This document shows, in pieces, positions 33,312 to 42,764 of a stretch of DNA of 64,000 bases. The stretch lies in the NCBI RefSeq assembly GCF_020037025.1, contig NZ_JAIQLH010000058.1:1-64000 (forward strand), given 5' to 3'. Each line of letters opens with the position of its first letter. Position 1 is the first letter of the stretch. This DNA is from Streptomyces huiliensis (GTDB lineage Bacteria > Actinomycetota > Actinomycetes > Streptomycetales > Streptomycetaceae). The position numbers were made by a program, and so were the translations under genes. The notes below the pieces were generated by a model. It made no database searches. It was not told where the DNA came from and saw only the letters and a list, made by a program, of their open reading frames with translations.

Positions 33312-34445
33312 GTGGAGAGTCGGCGGAGAGGGGCGTCACCGGTGGTGACGGACGGCGAACAGAGCGGCGAACGGAACAGGGGCGCGGTACGCGGCGGGGG
33401 CCGCTGGCCGACGGTCCGGGGGACGCACGCGGCGCCCGCCCGGGCGACGAGCCGGGACGTGGCCCGCGCGGCCGGCGTCTCCCAGGCGACGGTCTCCCTC
33501 GTCATGGGCGACAAATGGCGCGGCCGGGTCTCCGAGGCGCGCGCCGAGGCGGTCCGCTCGGCCGCCCGCGAACTCGGCTACCGGCGCAACCTCGCCGCCC
33601 GCGACCTGCGGCTCGGCCGGACGCGGACCGTCCTCCTCGTCGTCCCCGCGCTCACCAACGAGTTCTTCGCCCGCGTCTACGCCGGGGCCGCGCGCGTGGC
33701 GGGCGAGCAGGGCGTCGGCGTCCTCCTCTACCCCTCCCCCGAGGGCATCGGCCCCGCCCGGGACCCCTTCGCGTCCGCCCGCGCCGCCCTCGACGGCGTG
33801 ATCGCCTCCTCGATGGCGGTCGACTCACTCGCCGCCCTCCGGGCCGGCGGCCTGCCCGTCGTCATGCTGGACAGCGACCCCCGCAGCGCGGAGGCCGCCG
33901 CCACCGTCAACCCCGACATCGCCGACGGCATGCGGCAGGTCGCCGCCCACCTGCTGTCCCTCGGCCACCGGCGCTTCGCCCACCTGGCCGCCGACGTCGA
34001 CTCCTGGACCTTCCGGGTCCGGGCCCGGGCGCTCGCCGAGGCGCTGCGCGACGTCCCCGACGCTCGGGTCGTGCGGACCGAACCGGCCGCGCTGCACGTC
34101 GACGCGGGGCGGGCGGCGGCGGAGCGGGTCCTGTCCGCGCCCGGGGCGCGGCCGACCGCGCTCGTCTGCGACGACGACATGCTGGCCGCCGGCGCTTGCA
34201 AGGCCGCGCGGCGGCTGGGGTTGCGGGTTCCCGATGACGTCTCGGTCACCGGCTTTGCCGACCTGTCCCTGGCGACGGCTGTCGATCCGGAGCTGACGAC
34301 GGTCCGGCTGCCCGCGGAGGCGGTGGGCGAGGCCGGCATGCGGGCTTTGGCCGCCGTTCTCGACGGGCGGCCCGACGGGGCGGCGGAGCTGCCGGTGTCC
34401 CTCGTCGCCCGCGACTCCAGTGGGCCGGCTGCGCGCGGCGCCTGA
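33312..34445 (+). CDS. LacI-family transcriptional regulator
   Basis: LacI-type regulator of 377 residues counted from GTG 33312. The helix-turn-helix starts near residue 46 (RATSRDVARAAGVSQATVSLVMGDKW), so an unusually long Arg/Gly-rich N-terminal extension precedes it unless a later start is used (GTG 33345 or further in). The sugar/effector-binding domain follows (about 105-370). It is divergent from the MFS-pafA unit and faces the 28-bp palindrome at 33257-33284. LacI regulators usually sense sugars or nucleosides; the ligand is unknown. Confidence 0.9.
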   Translation: MESRRRGASPVVTDGEQSGERNRGAVRGGGRWPTVRGTHAAPARATSRDVARAAGVSQATVSLVMGDKWRGRVSEARAEAVRSAARELGYRRNLAARDLRLGRTRTVLLVVPALTNEFFARVYAGAARVAGEQGVGVLLYPSPEGIGPARDPFASARAALDGVIASSMAVDSLAALRAGGLPVVMLDSDPRSAEAAATVNPDIADGMRQVAAHLLSLGHRRFAHLAADVDSWTFRVRARALAEALRDVPDARVVRTEPAALHVDAGRAAAERVLSAPGARPTALVCDDDMLAAGACKAARRLGLRVPDDVSVTGFADLSLATAVDPELTTVRLPAEAVGEAGMRALAAVLDGRPDGAAELPVSLVARDSSGPAARGA

Positions 34446-34449
34446 CGGC

Positions 34450-34655
34450 GGAGGGTGCCCCGGTCCCGCCCTTTCACCGTTTCTTGCAGGGGCGGTGCCC
34501 CCGCACCCCCGAAGCGCCCTGCGGGCGCTGTCCTCAAACGCCGGACGGGCTGAAATCAGCCCGTCCGGCGTTTGAGGACAACCGCGCGGAGCGCGGTTTC
34601 GGGGTCTGGGGCGTTAGCCCCAGGAAACGGAGAAAGGGCGGGACCGGGGCACCCC
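34450..34655. repeat. Extragenic palindromic repeat, locus 5
   Basis: Perfect inverted repeat with 24-bp arms (34530-34553 and 34556-34579) and a 2-nt loop, containing the core on both sides. It is followed by AACCGCGCGGAGCGCGGTTT, GTCTGGGGCGTTAGCCCCAG and the CGGGACCGGGGCACC end. It separates convergent lacI and prcA genes and can terminate both. Confidence 0.92.
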
Positions 34656-34660
34656 ACCCC

Positions 34661-35401
34661 TCAGGACTCGCCCGCGGACTCCTCGCCTGAGGCGGGGGCC
34701 TCGCCCCCGTCGAGCAACCGCGTCAGCTGGCTGCCAAGCAACCGCTTGAACTTCCGCTGCTGCGGCCGAGTCCGATCGAGCACCGCGACCTCAAGCTGCT
34801 CGGCGGTAAGCGTCCGCTCCCCACCGTTCGTATCCCGGGCGAGCGACTCGACGGCAAGCTTGAGCGCCTCCGCGAGGCTCATCCCGTCCCGGTGCCGCTG
34901 CCCGAGATAGCTGCTGATCTGGTCCGCGTTGCCGCCGACCGCGACCGAGCCGTGCTCGTCGACGATCGAGCCGTCGTGCGGGAGCCGGTAGATCTGGTCG
35001 TCCTCGGGGCCGGCACCGACCTCGGCGACGATCAGTTCGACCTCGTACGGCTTCTCGCCCGCGCTGGAGAAGATGGTGCCGAGGGTCTGGGCGTAGACGT
35101 TGGCGAGGCCGCGGGCGGTGACGTCCTCGCGGTCGTAGGTGTAGCCGCGCAGGTCGGCGTAGCGGACGCCGCCGATGCGCAGGGTCTCGAACTCGTTGTA
35201 CTTCCCGACGGCCGCGAACGCGATGCGGTCGTAGATCTCGCTGACCTTGTGGAGCGCGCGGGACGGGTTCTCGGCAACGAAGATCACGCCATCGTTGTAC
35301 TGGAGGACCACGACGCTGCGGCCGCGCGCGATGCCCTTGCGGGCGTACTCGGCGCGGTCGGCCATGGCCTGCTGGGGAGAGACGTAGAACGGCGTCGACA
35401 C
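34661..35401 (-). CDS. prcA: 20S proteasome alpha subunit PrcA
   Basis: Alpha subunit of 246 residues. It forms the outer rings of the 20S core and the gate; the N-terminal [27 protein letters not shown] is the gate helix region and contacts the ATPase. There is no catalytic Thr, as expected. GTG 35401. Gene order dop-pup-prcB-prcA is as in other actinobacteria; prcB ends 64 nt upstream. The C-terminal segment is acidic ([14 protein letters not shown]). Confidence 0.97.
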   Translation of the reverse strand: MSTPFYVSPQQAMADRAEYARKGIARGRSVVVLQYNDGVIFVAENPSRALHKVSEIYDRIAFAAVGKYNEFETLRIGGVRYADLRGYTYDREDVTARGLANVYAQTLGTIFSSAGEKPYEVELIVAEVGAGPEDDQIYRLPHDGSIVDEHGSVAVGGNADQISSYLGQRHRDGMSLAEALKLAVESLARDTNGGERTLTAEQLEVAVLDRTRPQQRKFKRLLGSQLTRLLDGGEAPASGEESAGES

Positions 35402-35465
35402 CGGTTATCCGTCCCTTTCTGGTCTGTGGGGAGTGCGTACGGAGGACTCTGGACCGGGCGGTGCC

Positions 35466-36308
35466 TCAGAGCAGCGAGGCCCGGGGGCCGTCGGGCTCCT
35501 GGAGCCGCCGCTCGTGGATGGCCCGGACGGTCTCGGCCAGGTCGGCGTCGGTGAGCCTCCGGTACCCCTCGTCGGAGATGACGGTGACGATCGGGTAGAT
35601 GCGGCGGGCGAGGTCGGGACCGCCGGTCGCCGAGTCGTCGTCGGCCGCGTCGTACAGGGCCTGTACCACCAGGGTGGCGGCCTGCTCGGCGGTGAGGTCT
35701 TCCCGGTACAGCTTCTTGAGCGCTCCCCGGGCGAAGAGCGAGCCGGAGCCCGTGGCCGCGTAGCCGTACTCCTCGGAGCGGCCGCCGGTCACGTCGTAGG
35801 AGAAGATGCGGCCCTTACCGCGGTCCACGTCCCAGCCGGCGAAGAGCGGCACCACGGCGAGGCCCTGCATGGCCATGCCGAGGTTGCTCCGGATCATGGT
35901 GGAGAGGCGGTTGGCCTTGCCCTCCAGGGAGAGCTGGGCACCCTCGACCTTCTCGAAGTGCTCCAGCTCCAGCTGGAACAGCTTGACCATCTCCACCGCG
36001 AGCCCGGCCGTGCCCGCGATGCCCACCGCGGAGTACTCGTCGGCCGGGAAGACCTTCTCGATGTCGCGCTGCGCGATGACGTTGCCCATGGTGGCCCGCC
36101 GGTCGCCGGCCAGCACCACCCCGCCGGGGAAGGTCGCCGCGACGATGGTCGTGCCGTGCGGCGCCTCCACCACGCCCTGCGCGGGCAGCTGACGGTTTCC
36201 GGGCAGCAGGTCCGGCTGGTGCGCCGCGAGGAAGTCCGTGAAGGACGAGGAGCCCGGCGTCAGGAAGGCAGCAGGTAGACGCCCGGTGCTACGAGGGTTG
36301 GCTTCCAC
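35466..36308 (-). CDS. prcB: 20S proteasome beta subunit PrcB
   Basis: Catalytic subunit of 280 residues with a propeptide of 52 residues. Autocleavage at [10 protein letters not shown] releases Thr53 as the nucleophile of the mature N terminus (a Ntn hydrolase). The catalytic pattern ([24 protein letters not shown]) includes the conserved Asp and Lys/Arg. GTG 36308 has GGAAGGAA upstream. It forms the two inner rings; substrates are pupylated proteins delivered by the Arc/Mpa ATPase. Confidence 0.96.
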   Translation of the reverse strand: MEANPRSTGRLPAAFLTPGSSSFTDFLAAHQPDLLPGNRQLPAQGVVEAPHGTTIVAATFPGGVVLAGDRRATMGNVIAQRDIEKVFPADEYSAVGIAGTAGLAVEMVKLFQLELEHFEKVEGAQLSLEGKANRLSTMIRSNLGMAMQGLAVVPLFAGWDVDRGKGRIFSYDVTGGRSEEYGYAATGSGSLFARGALKKLYREDLTAEQAATLVVQALYDAADDDSATGGPDLARRIYPIVTVISDEGYRRLTDADLAETVRAIHERRLQEPDGPRASLL

Positions 36309-36575
36309 ACGTTTCCTTCCACGTATTCGGCGGCACGCCTCGCGACGTCCGGCCGATCCTTGAATCACTCCGGCGCCGCATGGCGACCGGAGCACAGCAC
36401 GCCACGGACCCTATCGGTCGCGTGACAAAGATCCATAGGTGTGGGCCGGGCCGGCGGGCGGCCGGAGCCCGCGGCGAACGCCGCGCGCGGACCGTCCTCC
36501 CCGCACCGCGCGCGACGCTGTCGTTCCCCCGTCCGCCGCACGCCCCCGCCCCTTCGATTCGAAGGTCGAACCGAC

Positions 36576-36794
36576 CTACTGGCCGCCCTTCTGAACGAAG
36601 GACCTCACGAAATCCTCAGCGTTCTCTTCCAAGACGTCGTCGATCTCGTCCAGGACGGAGTCCACGTCGTCCGACAGCTTCTCGTGCCGCTCCTTGAGGT
36701 CCTCGGACGCCTGCGCTTCCTGCGCCTGCTCCTCGGTCTCCTCAGTGGCACGCGTGGCCTTCTGCTGCCCGCCGCCGGTGTCCTTGGTCGCCAT
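36576..36794 (-). CDS. pup: Prokaryotic ubiquitin-like protein Pup
   Basis: Pup of 72 residues, rich in Glu, Asp, Gln and Lys and largely disordered. It ends in GGQ; Dop deamidates the C-terminal Gln to Glu, and PafA then joins it to lysines. The coiled-coil-prone middle (EDLKERHEKLSDDVDSVLDEID) binds the Arc/Mpa coiled coil. ATG 36794 has GAGGGGT. The frame can extend to 36833, but the proper N terminus is MATKDTGGGQQK. The gap to prcB is 267 nt, so a second promoter there is possible. Confidence 0.98.
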   Translation of the reverse strand: MATKDTGGGQQKATRATEETEEQAQEAQASEDLKERHEKLSDDVDSVLDEIDDVLEENAEDFVRSFVQKGGQ

Positions 36795-36942
36795 ACCCCT
36801 CACCCCGCTCGGTTTCGACGTACACGTACTCAAGTCCTACAGATCAGACCCTACAAGCACGGTCCGACATCGGCCCCGCACTCCCGGGAACGTCCGGGAA
36901 CCACCGTGATGATTCCCGTTCCACCGCCTCCCAGACCCCCGC

Positions 36943-38454
36943 TCAGCCCCCGGACAGCACCCGTACCAGGTCCTCCGCCGTGCGGCAGCGGTCCAGCAGC
37001 TCCTTGACGTGGTTGCGGGTGCCGCGCAGCGGTTCCAGGGTGGGGACGCGCTGGAGCGAGTCCCGGCCGGGGAGGTCGAAGATCACCGAGTCCCAGGAGG
37101 CGGCCGCCACGTCGTCCGCGTACTGGTCGAGGCAGCGGCCCCGGAAGTAGGCCCGGGTGTCCTCCGGCGGGGCCGTGCGGGCCCGTTCGACCTCGGTCTC
37201 GTCCAGCAGCCGCTTGATGCGGCCGCGGGCCGCCAGCCGGTTGTACAGGCCCTTGTCGGGCCGGACGTCCGCGTACTGGAGGTCCACCAGGTGCAGCCGC
37301 GCCGCGTCCCAGTCCAGGCCGTCGCGCCGGCGGTAGCCCTCCAGGAGCTCCCGCTTGGCCACCCAGTCCAGCTCGCCGGCCAGGCTCATCGGGTCGCTCT
37401 CCAGCCGGCCCAGCACGTCCTCCCAGCGGGCCAGGACGTCCTTGGTCTGCTCGTCCGCGTCGTGCCCGTACCGGTCCTCGACGTGCTTGCGGGCCAGCTC
37501 GCAGTACTCCATCTGGAGCTGGACGGCGGTGAGGGTGCGGCCGCTGCGCAGTGTGATCAGCCGGCGCAGCGAGGGGTCGTGGCTGACCCGGTGCAGGGTG
37601 CGGACGGGCTGGTCAACGGCGAGGTCGCCGGAGATGAAGCCGTCCTCGATCATGGACAGCACCAGCGAGGTGGTGCCCAGTTTGAGGTAGGTGGAGATCT
37701 CCGAGAGGTTGGCGTCGCCGATGATCACGTGCAGCCGGCGGTACTTCTCGGCGTCCGCGTGCGGCTCGTCCCGGGTGTTGATGATCGGCCGTTTGAGGGT
37801 GGTCTCCAGACCGACCTCGACCTCGAAGTAGTCGGCGCGCTGACTGATCTGGAAGCCGTGTTCGCGCCCGTCCTGGCCGATGCCGACCCGGCCGGCGCCG
37901 GTGACGACCTGGCGGGAGACGAAGAAGGGGGTCAGGTGCCGCACGATGTCCGAGAACGGGGTCTCCCGCTTCATCAGGTAGTTCTCGTGGGTGCCGTAGG
38001 ACGCGCCCTTGTTGTCGGTGTTGTTCTTGTAGAGGTGGATCGGCTGCGCGCCGGGCAGCCGGCCGGCCCGCTCGGCGGCCTCGGCCATGATCCGTTCGCC
38101 GGCCTTGTCCCAGAGGACGGCGTCCCGCGGATTGGTGATCTCCGGGGAGCTGTACTCGGGGTGGGCGTGGTCGACGTACAGCCGGGCGCCGTTGGTGAGG
38201 ATGACGTTGGCGAGCCCGATGTCCTCGTCGGTGAGCTGGCTGGCGTCGGCGGCCTCCCGGGCGAGGTCGAAGCCCCGGGCGTCCCGCAGCGGATTCTCCT
38301 CCTCGAAGTCCCAGCGGGCACGGCGTGCCCGTTGCATCGCCGCCGCGTAGGCGTTGACGACCTGGGACGAGGTGAGCATGGCATTGGCGTTCGGGTGACC
38401 GGGGACGGAGATCCCGTACTCCGTCTCGATGCCCATTACTCGCCGTACGGTCAT
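36943..38454 (-). CDS. dop: Deamidase of Pup, Dop (also depupylase)
   Basis: Enzyme of 503 residues, homologous to PafA and glutamine synthetase. The N-terminal motif [12 protein letters not shown] and the shared block [28 protein letters not shown] identify it; Dop is longer than PafA by a characteristic loop. It converts Pup-Gln to Pup-Glu and removes Pup from substrates. ATG 38454 has GGAGGG upstream. It is first in the order dop-pup-prcB-prcA, 148 nt upstream of pup. Confidence 0.97.
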   Translation of the reverse strand: MTVRRVMGIETEYGISVPGHPNANAMLTSSQVVNAYAAAMQRARRARWDFEEENPLRDARGFDLAREAADASQLTDEDIGLANVILTNGARLYVDHAHPEYSSPEITNPRDAVLWDKAGERIMAEAAERAGRLPGAQPIHLYKNNTDNKGASYGTHENYLMKRETPFSDIVRHLTPFFVSRQVVTGAGRVGIGQDGREHGFQISQRADYFEVEVGLETTLKRPIINTRDEPHADAEKYRRLHVIIGDANLSEISTYLKLGTTSLVLSMIEDGFISGDLAVDQPVRTLHRVSHDPSLRRLITLRSGRTLTAVQLQMEYCELARKHVEDRYGHDADEQTKDVLARWEDVLGRLESDPMSLAGELDWVAKRELLEGYRRRDGLDWDAARLHLVDLQYADVRPDKGLYNRLAARGRIKRLLDETEVERARTAPPEDTRAYFRGRCLDQYADDVAAASWDSVIFDLPGRDSLQRVPTLEPLRGTRNHVKELLDRCRTAEDLVRVLSGG

Positions 38455-38773
38455 GCGGCCCTCCTTGCCCGGCGGCGCCCCCTGGTGGGGTCGCCGCTCA
38501 AGTACCGCTGCGCATCCGGTCCGTGTGCGTCCCCCACGCGCGTCGCGGTGGTACCGCAGAGCCTAGAACGGCTTTGCGGCCCTGGGGAGATCATTCCAGT
38601 CATTGCTCGGGTTCGTGCCGTACCGGACCCGCCGTGCCGCGGCGCCCCCGCCGTGCCGCGGACGTCCCCCCGGGGTCCGTGAACGCGTCCGGCCGCGGAC
38701 GGACCGTTCCGGTCCGGTCCCGCGCCGGGAGGGCGGGAGCCGGGGAACGGCCAGCCGCGGCCGGACGGCGGTG
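38455..38773. other. Intergenic region between dop and arc
   Basis: About 320 nt with no gene that I can support; open frames here have shuffled Arg/Pro-rich composition. It should contain the promoter for dop (minus strand); a TAGGCT hexamer on that strand near 38558-38563 is a candidate -10 element with no clear -35. The region also contains the 3' end of arc transcription, without an obvious strong hairpin. Confidence 0.5.
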
Positions 38774-40540
38774 CTACAGGTACTGACCGGTGTTGGCCAC
38801 CGTGTCGATGGAGCGGCCGGTGTCGGCGCCCTGCTTGCCGGTGACGAGGGTGCGGATGAAGACGATCCGCTCACCCTTCTTGCCGGAGATGCGGGCCCAG
38901 TCGTCCGGGTTGGTGGTGTTGGGCAGGTCCTCGTTCTCCTTGAACTCGTCCACGCAGGCGGCGAGCAGGTGGGAGACGCGGAGACCCTTCTGGTTGTGGT
39001 CCAGGAACGCCTTGATCGCCATCTTCTTGGCGCGGTCCACGATGTTCTGGATCATCGCTCCGGAGTTGAAGTCCTTGAAGTACAGGACCTCCTTGTCACC
39101 GTTGGCGTAGGTGACCTCCAGGAAGCGGTTCTCCTCGGATTCGGCGTACATCTGCTCCACGACCGACTGGATCATGCCGTCGACCGTCGCCCGGGCGTCT
39201 CCCCCGTGCTCGGCGAGGTCGTCCGCGTGCAGCGGCAGGGACTGCGTCAGGTACTTGGAGAAGATGTCCTTGGCGGCCTCGGCGTCCGGCCGCTCGATCT
39301 TGATCTTCACGTCGAGCCGGCCGGGGCGCAGGATCGCGGGGTCGATCATGTCCTCGCGGTTGGAGGCGCCGATGACGATGACGTTCTCCAAGCCCTCCAC
39401 GCCGTCGATCTCGGAGAGCAGCTGCGGGACGATGGTGTTCTCCACGTCCGAGCTGACGCCGGAGCCGCGGGTGCGGAACAGCGAGTCCATCTCGTCGAAG
39501 AAGACGATGACGGGCGTGCCCTCGCTGGCCTTCTCGCGGGCCCGCTGGAAGATCAGCCGGATGTGCCGCTCGGTCTCGCCGACGTACTTGTTGAGCAGCT
39601 CGGGGCCCTTGATGTTGAGGAAGAAGCTCTTCCCCGCGGGCTTCCCGGTGACCTCCGCGACCTTCTTGGCAAGGGAGTTGGCCACCGCCTTGGCGATGAG
39701 CGTCTTGCCGCAGCCGGGCGGGCCGTAGAGCAGGACGCCCTTGGGCGGCCGGAGTTCGTGTTCCTTGAAGAGGTCGGGGTAGAGATAGGGGAGCTCGACC
39801 GCGTCGCGGATCAGCTCGATCTGGTTCCCCAGGCCGCCGATCTTCGTGTAGTCGATGTCGGGGACCTCTTCGAGGACGAGCTCCTCGACCTCGCTCTTGG
39901 GGATGACCTCGTAGACGTAGCCGGAGCGGGATTCGAGCAACAGGGCGTCGCCGGGGCGGATGGTGACGTCCAGCAGCGGCTCGGCGAGCCGCACCACCCG
40001 CTCCTCGTCGGTGTGCCCGATGACCAGGGCCCGTTCGCCGTCCTCCAGGATTTCCTTGAGGGTGACGATGTCCCCGGCGCGCTCGAACGCCATGGCCTCT
40101 ACCACGTTGAGCGCCTCGTTGAGCATGACCTCCTGGCCGGGCCGGATCTCCTCAGGGTCGACGCCCGGGCTGACGTTGACCCGGAGCTTGCGGCCGCCGG
40201 TGAAGATGTCCACCGTGCCGTCGTCGTTCGCCTGCAGGAAGACGCCGAAGCCGGCCGGCGGCTGCGCGAGCCGGTCGACCTCCTCCTTGAGGGCCACGAT
40301 CTGGTCGCGGGCCTCACGGAGGGTGTTGGCGAGCCGCTCGTTCTGGGCGGACACCCCGGCCAGGTTGGTCTGGAGCTCGACGATCCGCTCTTCGAGAATC
40401 CTCGTGTGACGCGGAGAGTCGGCGAGCTTGCGGCGCAGGACGGCGATCTCCTGCTCAAGGTAGGCAACCTGACCGGCGGGGTCGTCTGAGCCCCGTCCCG
40501 GCCGGATGCCGCGGTTCATGTCGTCGTCGTGGGCTGCCAC
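38774..40540 (-). CDS. arc: Proteasomal ATPase ARC/Mpa
   Basis: AAA ATPase of 588 residues. Coiled coil at about 25-92 (recruits Pup), an OB-fold region (about 95-220), then AAA module with Walker A GPPGCGKT (273-280) and Walker B FFDEMDS (Asp349-Glu350). The C terminus GQYL is the HbYX-like tail that docks on the 20S alpha ring and opens the gate. GTG 40540 follows GGAGGTGAGG; this start gives the usual 588 residues, while a start six codons upstream lacks support. Confidence 0.97.
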   Translation of the reverse strand: MAAHDDDMNRGIRPGRGSDDPAGQVAYLEQEIAVLRRKLADSPRHTRILEERIVELQTNLAGVSAQNERLANTLREARDQIVALKEEVDRLAQPPAGFGVFLQANDDGTVDIFTGGRKLRVNVSPGVDPEEIRPGQEVMLNEALNVVEAMAFERAGDIVTLKEILEDGERALVIGHTDEERVVRLAEPLLDVTIRPGDALLLESRSGYVYEVIPKSEVEELVLEEVPDIDYTKIGGLGNQIELIRDAVELPYLYPDLFKEHELRPPKGVLLYGPPGCGKTLIAKAVANSLAKKVAEVTGKPAGKSFFLNIKGPELLNKYVGETERHIRLIFQRAREKASEGTPVIVFFDEMDSLFRTRGSGVSSDVENTIVPQLLSEIDGVEGLENVIVIGASNREDMIDPAILRPGRLDVKIKIERPDAEAAKDIFSKYLTQSLPLHADDLAEHGGDARATVDGMIQSVVEQMYAESEENRFLEVTYANGDKEVLYFKDFNSGAMIQNIVDRAKKMAIKAFLDHNQKGLRVSHLLAACVDEFKENEDLPNTTNPDDWARISGKKGERIVFIRTLVTGKQGADTGRSIDTVANTGQYL

Positions 40541-40782
40541 GGTCCTCACCTCCTCCAAGGGGAGCTGGACGCTTCCAGACCCTACCTGGGCCGGTGCAGG
40601 TTGAAACCCCTAGATCACAAACCCGGTCGGAGTGTGTCCGATCTTCACCCTTGCGCACGTCCTCACGACTGGGGAATACCCACCCATCAACATCGGAAAG
40701 CGAGCGGTTGTATCGTCGAGTCGGTCAACACCCGTCAGTGCTGGCTCCAATTGATTCACGTAAGCAGGAAACGGCAGGCGAG

Positions 40783-41118
40783 ATGACCGTCCGGAACGAA
40801 GACCGCGCGACCGTCACCGAGGACCCGGCGGCCGGGGGCCCCGGCGACGCCCTGGAGGTCTGGATCGACCAGGACCTGTGCACGGGGGACGGCATCTGCG
40901 TCCAGTACGCCCCCGAGGTCTTCGAGCTCGACATCGACGGCCTGGCGTACGTCAAGAGCGCCGACGACGAGCTGCTCCAGGAGCCCGGCGCCACCACGCC
41001 CGTCCCGCTGCCGCTGCTGACCGACGTCCGGGACTCGGCCAAGGAGTGCCCGGGCGACTGCATCCATGTGCGGCGCATCTCGGACAAGGTCGAGGTCTAC
41101 GGACCGGACGCCGAGTGA
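40783..41118 (+). CDS. Ferredoxin, [3Fe-4S]/[4Fe-4S] type
   Basis: Ferredoxin of 111 residues. Cys33, Cys39 (CTGDGIC, spacing Cx5C) and Cys89/Cys93 (ECPGDC) supply ligands; a fourth coordination arrangement is unclear, and the missing second Cys of CxxCxxC suggests a 3Fe-4S cluster. Electron donor for a P450 or other monooxygenase is the usual role in Streptomyces, but no partner gene is adjacent. ATG 40783 has GGCAGGCGAG upstream. Divergent from arc. The conserved place next to arc/mpa in streptomycetes is notable. Confidence 0.88.
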   Translation: MTVRNEDRATVTEDPAAGGPGDALEVWIDQDLCTGDGICVQYAPEVFELDIDGLAYVKSADDELLQEPGATTPVPLPLLTDVRDSAKECPGDCIHVRRISDKVEVYGPDAE

Positions 41119-41122
41119 CGGA

Positions 41123-41680
41123 TCAGGCGCGCCCGGTGACGGGTCGTGTCGACGTCTCGAACTGGCCGTCGCGCCACCGCCATTCGACCGGCCGGCGCAG
41201 GTCCGGGCAGCAGCGCGGCACGGTCCGCGCCGAGTAGCCGAGCAGAGTGGCCGAAACAGTGTCCCCCGTCACCCTGAACCGGCCGACGTTCAGGTGCCGG
41301 GCGGGGTCGACGAGGGTGGCCACCACACGCGGCGGCGCGCCCGTCCCCTTGCCGGCCGCCAGCACGTAGACGCCGTCGGGCGGGGTGCCCGCGCCGGCCC
41401 GGCAGTGGACCACGGCCACCGTCTCGGGCCGCTCGTCCCCGTCCAGGTCGGCGACGGCCCGGTCGGCCACCTCGGTGCCCACCGGGCCGCAGTCGAGCGG
41501 GTAGCGGACGGCGGTCGGGTCGGGCGCGACGGCGAACGGCGGCGAGGGCGCGTCCTCGGCGGTGGCGTCGCCCGGGCCGAGGAGCGCCGCGCCGGTCAGC
41601 ACGGCGGCCAGGCCCAGGGCCGTCAGCAGCCAGTGGACGGGCCTCGGGTGGGTGTGCGGGAGTCCGGCCGGGGGCTGCAC
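41123..41680 (-). CDS. Membrane-anchored or secreted hypothetical protein
   Basis: Protein of 185 residues of unknown function with one N-terminal hydrophobic helix (about 15-35, HWLLTALGLAAVLTGAALLG). The rest lies outside and includes DLDGDERPETVAVVHC, similar to FG-GAP/VCBS-type DxDGDxxxE calcium-binding loops, and CCPDLRRPVEWRWRDGQFETS at the end. GTG 41680 is chosen because AGGAG lies 8 nt upstream; an earlier GTG at 41731 lacks a ribosome site. It is convergent with the ferredoxin gene (4 nt gap). Confidence 0.75.
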   Translation of the reverse strand: MQPPAGLPHTHPRPVHWLLTALGLAAVLTGAALLGPGDATAEDAPSPPFAVAPDPTAVRYPLDCGPVGTEVADRAVADLDGDERPETVAVVHCRAGAGTPPDGVYVLAAGKGTGAPPRVVATLVDPARHLNVGRFRVTGDTVSATLLGYSARTVPRCCPDLRRPVEWRWRDGQFETSTRPVTGRA

Positions 41681-41739
41681 GTGCGCCGCTCCTGCTGCTG
41701 GGCGGCGGGGGTCAGCGGCATCGTCGCACACCGGGCCAA

Positions 41740-41785
41740 CGCGCGGAAGCCGCCCCCGAGTTCGACCGGGGGCGGCTTCCGCGCG
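41740..41785 (-). terminator. Strong terminator of trmI
   Basis: 19-bp perfect arms (41740-41758 and 41767-41785) around AGTTCGAC, 12 nt after the trmI stop on the minus strand. Near-perfect hairpin of very high stability. Confidence 0.85.
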
Positions 41786-41796
41786 TCAGGTGAGGC

Positions 41797-42696
41797 TCAG
41801 GCTTCGGCGGTCTGGCCGCCGGGCCCGGTGTAGTCCTCGCCGTAGGCACCCTTGGCCGGACGGCGGCGGCGCATCGGCGGCTCCACGCCGTCCGCGAGGC
41901 GGCGGGCGGTGAGCAGGAAGCCGGTGTGCCCGATCATGCGGTGGTCGGGGCGGACGGCCAGGCCCTCGACGTGCCAGGTGCGGACCATGGTCTCCCAGGC
42001 CGACGGCTCGGCGAAGCAGCCGATCTCGCGGATGGACTCGACGGTCCGGGCGAGCTGGGTGGTGGTCGCCACGTAGCAGCAGAGGATGCCGCCGGGGACG
42101 AGCGCCTTGCGGACCGCCTCCAGGCACTCCCAGGGGGCGAGCATGTCCAGGATGACGCGGTCGACGTCGGTGTCGGACAGGTTGTCCTGGAGGTCGCCGA
42201 CGGTCAGCTGCCAGGCCGGGTGCGGACCGCCGAAGTAGCGCTCCACGTTCTTCGTGGCGATCTCGGCGAAGTCGGCGCGGCGCTCGTAGGAGTGCAGCAT
42301 GCCCTGGTCGCCGATGGCGCGCAGCAGGAAGCTGCTCAGCGAGCCGGAGCCGACGCCGGCCTCCACGACGCGGGCGCCGGGGAAGATGTCGGCCATCGCC
42401 AGGATCTGCCCCGCGTCCTTGGGGTAGACCACGGCGGCTCCGCGCGGCATGGACAGGACGTAGTCGGGGAGCAGGGGGCGCAGCGCGAGGTAGGCGACGT
42501 TTCCCGTGGTACGGACAACACTGCCCTCGGGAGCACCGATCAGCTCGTCGTGCGGGAAGGCACCCTTGTGGGTGTGGAACTGCTTCCCGGCTTCGAGCGT
42601 GAAGGTGTAGTGGCGTCCCTTGGGGTCGGTGAGCTGGACCTGGTCCCCGACCTGGAAGGGCCCGCGACGGCGGGCGGCACCGGTCGGTTCGGACAT
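41797..42696 (-). CDS. trmI: tRNA (adenine(58)-N1)-methyltransferase TrmI
   Basis: Methyltransferase of 299 residues. It modifies A58 in the T-loop of tRNAs. The SAM-binding motif is VVEAGVGSGSLSSFLLRAIG (about 109-128), and DRVILDMLAPWECLEAV holds the catalytic Asp in motif IV. The N-terminal beta domain (GPFQVGDQVQLTD) is typical of TrmI. ATG 42696. Convergence of function with the proteasome operon is not known, but trmI is adjacent to mpa/arc in mycobacteria as well. Confidence 0.93.
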   Translation of the reverse strand: MSEPTGAARRRGPFQVGDQVQLTDPKGRHYTFTLEAGKQFHTHKGAFPHDELIGAPEGSVVRTTGNVAYLALRPLLPDYVLSMPRGAAVVYPKDAGQILAMADIFPGARVVEAGVGSGSLSSFLLRAIGDQGMLHSYERRADFAEIATKNVERYFGGPHPAWQLTVGDLQDNLSDTDVDRVILDMLAPWECLEAVRKALVPGGILCCYVATTTQLARTVESIREIGCFAEPSAWETMVRTWHVEGLAVRPDHRMIGHTGFLLTARRLADGVEPPMRRRRPAKGAYGEDYTGPGGQTAEA

Positions 42697-42764
42697 GTGA
42701 CCAGCCTACCGGGCGCCGGGCGGGACCGGGACCACGGGCCCGTGGACCCCGTACGGCCGGCGCC

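Noticed and set aside
36396..36460. PafBC/RecA-NDp-like promoter before prcB (TTGTCA ... TAGGGT on the minus strand)
   Set aside because: The spacing between the two halves is about two nucleotides shorter than in the mycobacterial motif, so I do not call it. A footprint or damage-induction test would decide.
38563..38874. 103-codon gene between dop and arc
   Set aside because: It overlaps the 3' end of arc in another frame and has an Arg/Pro/Ser-shuffled translation typical of shadow frames.
40541..40782. tRNA gene between arc and the ferredoxin gene
   Set aside because: The region is AT-richer with no cloverleaf-like pairing or TTCGANTC arm; it is promoter DNA. I saw no tRNA elsewhere in the window.
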